Below, in pieces: positions 59,870-64,000 of a stretch of 64,000 bases of DNA. Within the stretch, counting starts at the first letter, position 1. Every line of letters starts with the position of its first letter. Position numbers and translations under genes: made by a program. The notes below the pieces were generated by a model that was given only the letters and a program-made list of their open reading frames with translations, made no database searches and was not told where the DNA came from. The stretch comes from Voacanga thouarsii (lineage: Eukaryota > Streptophyta > Magnoliopsida > Gentianales > Apocynaceae): positions 3,937,001 through 4,001,000 of the forward strand of contig JANUWF010001783.1 in assembly GCA_026120185.1 (NCBI GenBank), written 5' to 3'.

Positions 59870-60152
59870 ATTAATTAAATTAGTTTGGTGGGTTAACTAA
59901 TTATTCAGGGCTTTAGCTCAATTTGAATAATTAAAGATTAACCTAGGACTAAACTAATATAGGCCTGTTAATTGGACTAGTTTATTTGGGCTGAAAAATT
60001 AATTATTAATTGGGCCATTTATTTGGTTAAAGGTTAAATTAAGAGTCCAATGGCCCAATCCAGTTTAACCTAGGGTTTTTATTTAGGTTAAACAGGAAGA
60101 TTGGATATAATGTTTTTTTGGACGACCTCTTCTCTGTGTGAAAAATTGCCAA

Positions 60153-60189
<37 letters not shown>

Positions 60190-60559
60190 AGAAAGTTCCC
60201 TAACCTTGTAATTTTTTCACCAAACGGAATTAGGCAAATCATATACTGGAAGATCGAGAGTTTGGCATTTACCTACATGCAAAGATGGAGTAGGAGACTT
60301 GCAGGAATCGCACTTGAAGTTTCCACCAACACACCTACCCCGATTGCGTACATTCCGGTATAGCCAATTCTTAGAACAAGGGAAAGAGGTATTTTTTTTT
60401 AAACCTTGGAATCGATGCAGAGCACGACCGGTGCTGGCTAGGGCTTCCGGAGCCGGCGTCGGCTCTGTTTGGTTCCCCTATTCTTGACTTTTTCCAGTTT
60501 TGTTTTGTTTTGTTTTCGCTTCCACTGCGTGCCCTATGTTTTCTGTTTCTATGTCTTCA
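58749..60559 (+). mobile_element. solo LTR of the 28956-39849 copia family, 1811 bp
   Basis: Starts TGTTGGGAGATATGCCC and ends ATGTCTTCA, with the perfect duplication TTATA (58744-58748 and 60560-60564). It aligns along its length with 28956-30741 and 38043-39849. It has an expanded (GA)n at 59828-59865 and a (CT)n at 60156-60188. No internal sequence remains, which points to LTR-LTR recombination. Confidence 0.93.
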
Positions 60560-61189
60560 TTATAAAGACCCCTTGTCCTATGCACGATGTGACATCCCCG
60601 ACCATGTTGGGCCTAGGTAGTGAGGTGTTACACTAGAGATAGGAGCTTTATTTGTCCCAAATTAGATGGATAATGGATCTTAATGCCTCTTAGTATTAAT
60701 TAGTAAAGTAGAAATACCTACCAATTAACATAAAGGTAGGGGCTCATAACTAGAGAGAGTGTGAGTTTTATATAAGATTATCCATTGGTGCCTAATTTAA
60801 TTTGTCAATTAGCTAATTTAGGTGGTTGAGGTTTGACTTGCTTTGGAAGATTCCATTTATTTGTATTGCTTATCTTTTTCTTTCTTTCTTTCTTTGGGTG
60901 AATTCTAATGTGATGGGGTTAGCTAATTCCCTTAATGATTCATCAATTTTCCTTAGATGATGGGTTGACCAAACAATGAGACAACAGCATAGTAAAAGTA
61001 CTTGCTACCTTACCCAATGGAAACGATACTTACTATTAGACTCTATACTATATGATAGGTATACTTACGCAAATGTGTTTTGTGTGTGAGTGATTTTGGT
61101 ACTTTATATTTAAACTTAATTAATTTGTGTGAATCATTGAAACTATTTCTTATGCACAAGAATATACACACAAAGCACGCATCATATTC

Positions 61190-62396
61190 ATATAGAGAAT
61201 ATCTTATGGAAGGTTATCTATCTCTGGTAGATCTTCTAAATGGAGCAGGTGGTGGATCTATTAACTGATCCATAGGCACAAGATATTGAACATCAACAAC
61301 ATTATCTGCTAGAATATCCAAATTACCATCCTCTTGGTCTTCTTGTTCATCATTTTGTTGAACATCAGTTTGTATTCCATCTCCAGCTATACCATGTAAC
61401 TGTGGAGTCTGAATCTGGCCCGAACCAACAAAGTCATAAGTATCGTGCTTAGTCTTCTCTATTTTTCCAATATCATCAATAGTCTGATCCTTGAAGAAAA
61501 CCATATCTCTATTTTTTATTAATTTCTTCTCAATCGCATCATACAACCTATAGCCAAATCCATCATAATCATAACTCAACAAGATATACTATTGTTATTT
61601 AACATCCAACTTTGACCTCTCATCTTTGGGAACATGGACAAAAGTTTATAGCCAAACACTCTCAGATGATCAAAGGAAAAGTCCTTACCAAACCAAACAT
61701 TTTTAGGAACATCACCTTCTAATACAAAAGTAGGAGTTAGATTTATAACATGGGTAACAGTATACAATACTTCACCTCAAAAAGACTTTGGCAACTCAGC
61801 ATCTAAAGGCAAACACCTAACTCTCTCAATCAATATTATGTTCATCCTTTCAGCTAAACCATTCAAGTGAGGAGTTTTTTTAGGAGTCTTCTAATGTCTG
61901 ATATCCTGCTACAATACTTATCAAAAGCTCCATAATACTCACCACCATTATTTGTGTGGATACATTTAATTTTCTTTTCAGTCTGTCTTTCAACCAAGCC
62001 ATGAAACTGCTTAAACTTATGCAAAACCTGGTATTTTGTCCTCAAGGTATAGACCTACAATTTTCTAGAGTAATCATCAATAAAAGTTACAAAGTAAGAA
62101 GCTCTGCCAAGCGACTATACCTTTAAAGGACCACAAACATTAGAATGCACTAATTTTAACAAATCTAGCTTTCTGTAAGAAGGATTAGTTTTGAAAGAGG
62201 CTCTATTCTACTTTCCTACTAGACAGTGAGGACACTTCTCAAACTTTACACTATTTATTCTTAAAAGTACATTTTTCTTGAACAAACAATCATGTCCATT
62301 TTCACTTATGTAACTCAACCTCTTATGCCACAAATCTAGTGAAACTTTACTGTCTACCATATTCATGTTGTTTCTAGAGATTAAAGCTTGAATCAA
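61190..62396 (-). pseudogene. copia GAG-pre-integrase, integrase and linker (first half of pol)
   Basis: LDLWHKRLSYISENGHDCLF (His pair) and CPHCLVGK (Cys pair) form the zinc finger. The core is readable in pieces: HTNNGGEYYGAFDKYC near 61940, and NVWFGKDFSFDHLRVFGYK near 61690. The C-terminal part GFGYRLYDAIEKKLIKNRDMVFF and a long acidic linker (DEQEDQEDGNLD) follow, ending at PPAPFRRSTRDR. The linker is cut by the Athila-like element at 61185-61189. Stops and frameshifts are frequent in 61600-62200. Confidence 0.88.
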
Positions 62397-62559
62397 ATAC
62401 AGACTTGAACACTTCTTTCCAAGAGCTATAATAAGAGAGCCTTTAGTGAGTTTCCACTATCTTTCATCAAAGCCATTGCAAACCCTATCGTCATCAAGTC
62501 TTCCAACTTATATTAGATTCAAAAGGACATCAAAAGCATGTCTGACATCTTTGAGAAGT

Positions 62560-62770
62560 AATTTGCGACCATTTTTAGTTTCCAAGCAAACATCACCAAT
62601 GCTAACCACCTTTGAGACATTATCATTGCCTATTATTAACACTCAAAAATCACCGGAAGTATAAGATGCAAAGAATTCCTTTTTAGCTGTAACATACAAC
62701 GCAGCCCCAATGTCTATCACCCAATCTGTGTTATGAGATGTATAGTTTATCACATCCTCAAAAAGAACAA
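62560..62770 (-). pseudogene. copia protease
   Basis: In broken frames: DWVIDIGAALYVTAKKEFF, with Ile in place of Ser/Thr after the catalytic Asp, then ASYTSGDF, a stop, and a GNDNVSKVV-type block. The wording is that of TNT1/Tork proteases. Confidence 0.75.
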
Positions 62771-62899
62771 CAAGGTCATTAGCACTGGTGGTAGCAACAC
62801 GGTCACTATTTTTTCTTTGGTAGCAACACAGTTACTATTTTCTTCTTTCTTCTCATGATTACTGTTATTGCCCTTATTCTCTCTTTTTCCATTTGAAAT

Positions 62900-63612
62900 A
62901 GTTCTTCTTGATGTGCTCCTTCTTACCACAGTAATGCTATGTTAAATCCTTACACTTCAACCTGGACTTACTTCTACTCTTTTCTTCATTTTTTTTACTT
63001 CTATTTTTGTTTCTCCCCCTGTCTTCGGTAACTAAAAATTTAGAATTAAAAGATGAAGTTGTACTTGGAGTTTTCATTCTCACTTCTTCATTGAGAATTC
63101 CACTTTTGGCAAATTCTAAACTCATAGCACCACTTGGAACAGTATTAGTATAAGATGTAGTAAAAGTGCATGTCCCAAGCATCAGGAAGAGTATTTAGCA
63201 ATTATAACCCCAAAATTTCATCATCAAACTTCACTCTTACATTTGCTAACTGATCAAAAATACCTTGAAATTCATTCACATGATCATATATAGAAGTTCA
63301 ATCCTTATACCACAAGTACATCATTTGTTTAAGCAGAAACAACTTGTTATTACCAATTTTCAAGGCATACATCTTTTCAAGTTTTTCCCACAAAACTTTA
63401 GCATCGACCTCCTTATTAATGTGATTCAAAACATTTTCATCACACCATTACCTAATATAGGCACATACTTATTCATGCTCAAAAGTCCATTCTGTTTCAA
63501 ATTTTGAATTAGGCTTATTACCAAATACAGGCAAGTGAAACCCTTTTGTAAGAATCATGTCTCTCAATTTTCCCTTCCATTTATGATAATTAGTTCCATT
63601 CAAATAACTCAT
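62900..63612 (-). pseudogene. copia gag with zinc knuckle remnant
   Basis: Starts near 63612 with MSYLNGTNYHKWKGKLRDMI, the conserved gag opening, only about 60 bp after the PBS. Stops and frameshifts follow (63200-63500). An intermediate frame covers 63182-62937. A degenerate knuckle HYCGKKEHIKKN (about 62940-62905) has lost its first and last Cys. Confidence 0.8.
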
Positions 63613-63670
63613 CTTACTTGCATTTAGCTCCACTTTTCAATCAAGAAGAAAATTCAAGCACGAACCAATG

Positions 63671-63682
63671 ACTCTGATACCA
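63671..63682 (-). other. primer binding site of the minus-strand copia element
   Basis: Minus strand TGGTATCAGAGT, matching the initiator tRNA-Met type PBS in 11 of 12 bases, starts 4 bp from the LTR. Confidence 0.88.
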
Positions 63683-63686
63683 GTTC

Positions 63687-64000
63687 TGTTGGGGTAAAAC
63701 AGGGGATGCATAGTAGTAGCAGACAAACACAGAAGTTAAGTCAACAACAAAGTAACTCAATAATAATCCTACAATATAATTCTCCTTATAAAACCCCATG
63801 CTTGAATAAAAATAATAGGAGCACCAAGAAAGATGAAACAATAGTAATAATGGAAGCTAAAAACACAACTAACACAAAATAAGAGACACCAAATTTTTAT
63901 GTAGAAAAAATTTCCAATGTGAAGAGGAAAAATTACGAGACTCTTTGGTCTACTAGAAAATTCTCCACTATCAATGAAGAGAAATACAACAGAGTTTCTA
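63687..64000 (-). repeat. 5' LTR of the minus-strand copia element, cut by the window end
   Basis: Matches 41598 onward along its whole visible length, with scattered substitutions and small indels. Confidence 0.92.

Larger units (their letters stand above)
54439..60632. mobile_element. large chromovirus-like (Tekay/Del-type) solo LTR, split by another LTR
   Basis: The perfect 5-bp duplication CTAGA flanks it (54434-54438 and 60633-60637). It starts TGTGAAACCCCACC and ends GAGGTGTTACA. The combination of a TGTGACACCCC-type start, a GGGGGTCGGG box near each end and a length of about 4.4 kb after removal of the nested LTR fits LTRs of Tekay/Del chromoviruses. No coding domain or internal direct repeat was found, so a solo LTR is the best reading. 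The lineage is inferred from the end sequence and size only. Confidence 0.65.
43976..61184 (+). mobile_element. Athila-like gypsy element without pol, itself carrying insertions
   Basis: Flanked by TATTC (43971-43975 and 61185-61189). The 5' LTR ends and the 3' LTR ends with the same AAAGCACGCATCA. The PBS is of the Athila tRNA-Asp type and gag is clearly Athila-like. No protease, RT or integrase of the element is present. The interior after gag holds a copia element (about 47962-54271) and the 3' LTR holds a further large insertion. It is a non-autonomous or internally deleted copy. Confidence 0.9.
54272..61184 (+). repeat. 3' LTR of the Athila-like element, truncated at its start and split
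   Basis: 54272-54438 matches 5' LTR positions from about 44835, and 60638-61184 matches the remainder to the LTR end. The first 860 bp of the LTR are missing, deleted together with the 5' end of the adjoining copia element. The split is caused by the insertion at 54439-60632 with TSD CTAGA. Confidence 0.85.
41598..64000 (-). mobile_element. Tork/TNT1-like copia element on the minus strand, split by nested insertions, continues past the window
   Basis: The 3' LTR (41598-42366) and the start of the 5' LTR (63687 onward) begin with the same GGGTAAAACAGGGGATGCAT segment on the plus strand. Read on the minus strand, the order is PBS, gag, protease, integrase, linker (63612 to 61190), then a 17.2-kb insertion, then linker, RT and RNase H (43975 to 42384). 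The linker frame continues across the insertion without loss once one TATTC copy is discounted. The 5-bp sequence before the left end is CTTCG; its partner lies outside the window. Confidence 0.92.

Overview
This is a piece of AT-rich nuclear DNA from a flowering plant, most likely a eudicot. The evidence is a spliced endo-beta-mannanase gene, plant-type Ty1/copia and Ty3/gypsy retrotransposons (Tat-like, Athila-like and Tork/TNT1-like), hAT elements and many Stowaway-type MITEs. No bacterial operons, rRNA genes, CRISPR arrays or organelle genes were seen. The species cannot be named from the sequence. Almost every long open frame belongs to a transposable element, and nearly all are interrupted by stops or frameshifts.

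Layout. 1-2254: 3' end of a decayed copia element. 2578-4152: four Stowaway-like MITEs, two of them back to back. 5093-8404: a complete hAT transposon with a perfect 8-bp target duplication and a damaged BED-type transposase on the minus strand. 9345-12990: the only host gene recognised, a five-exon mannan endo-1,4-beta-mannosidase on the minus strand. It carries a 1-nt frameshift, a short deletion and probably a lost splice acceptor, and a 1.2-kb non-autonomous hAT sits in its first intron. 13066-15104 and 16700-17021: more MITEs, one nested inside another.

17246-28285: a complete 11-kb Tat-lineage gypsy element (TSD ACTAT) with gag, protease, RT, RNase H, second RNase H and integrase on the plus strand. 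Between integrase and the 3' LTR it carries an antisense gene of the plant mobile domain (PMD) family, with its own TATA box and a 5'-UTR intron. This is the most interesting cargo in the window. 28956-39849: a complete copia element with 1.8-kb LTRs (TSD ATTAG), with an inverted solo LTR of another family in its protease region. 40059-40457: a long foldback repeat.

41598-64000 is a nested stack. A Tork/TNT1-like copia on the minus strand runs off the right edge. It is split at a TATTC target by an Athila-like gypsy element (43976-61184) that keeps LTR, PBS and gag but no pol. The Athila-like element in turn contains a partly deleted minus-strand copia (about 47962-54271), which holds a solo LTR (51208-52730). 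The Athila 3' LTR is broken at a CTAGA target by a large chromovirus-like solo LTR (54439-60632), and inside that lies a solo LTR (58749-60559) of the same family as the 28956 element. Target duplications at most joints give the order of insertion.

The features do not form one pathway. The biology here is transposon layering, gene capture by a retrotransposon, and decay of a cell-wall hydrolase gene.
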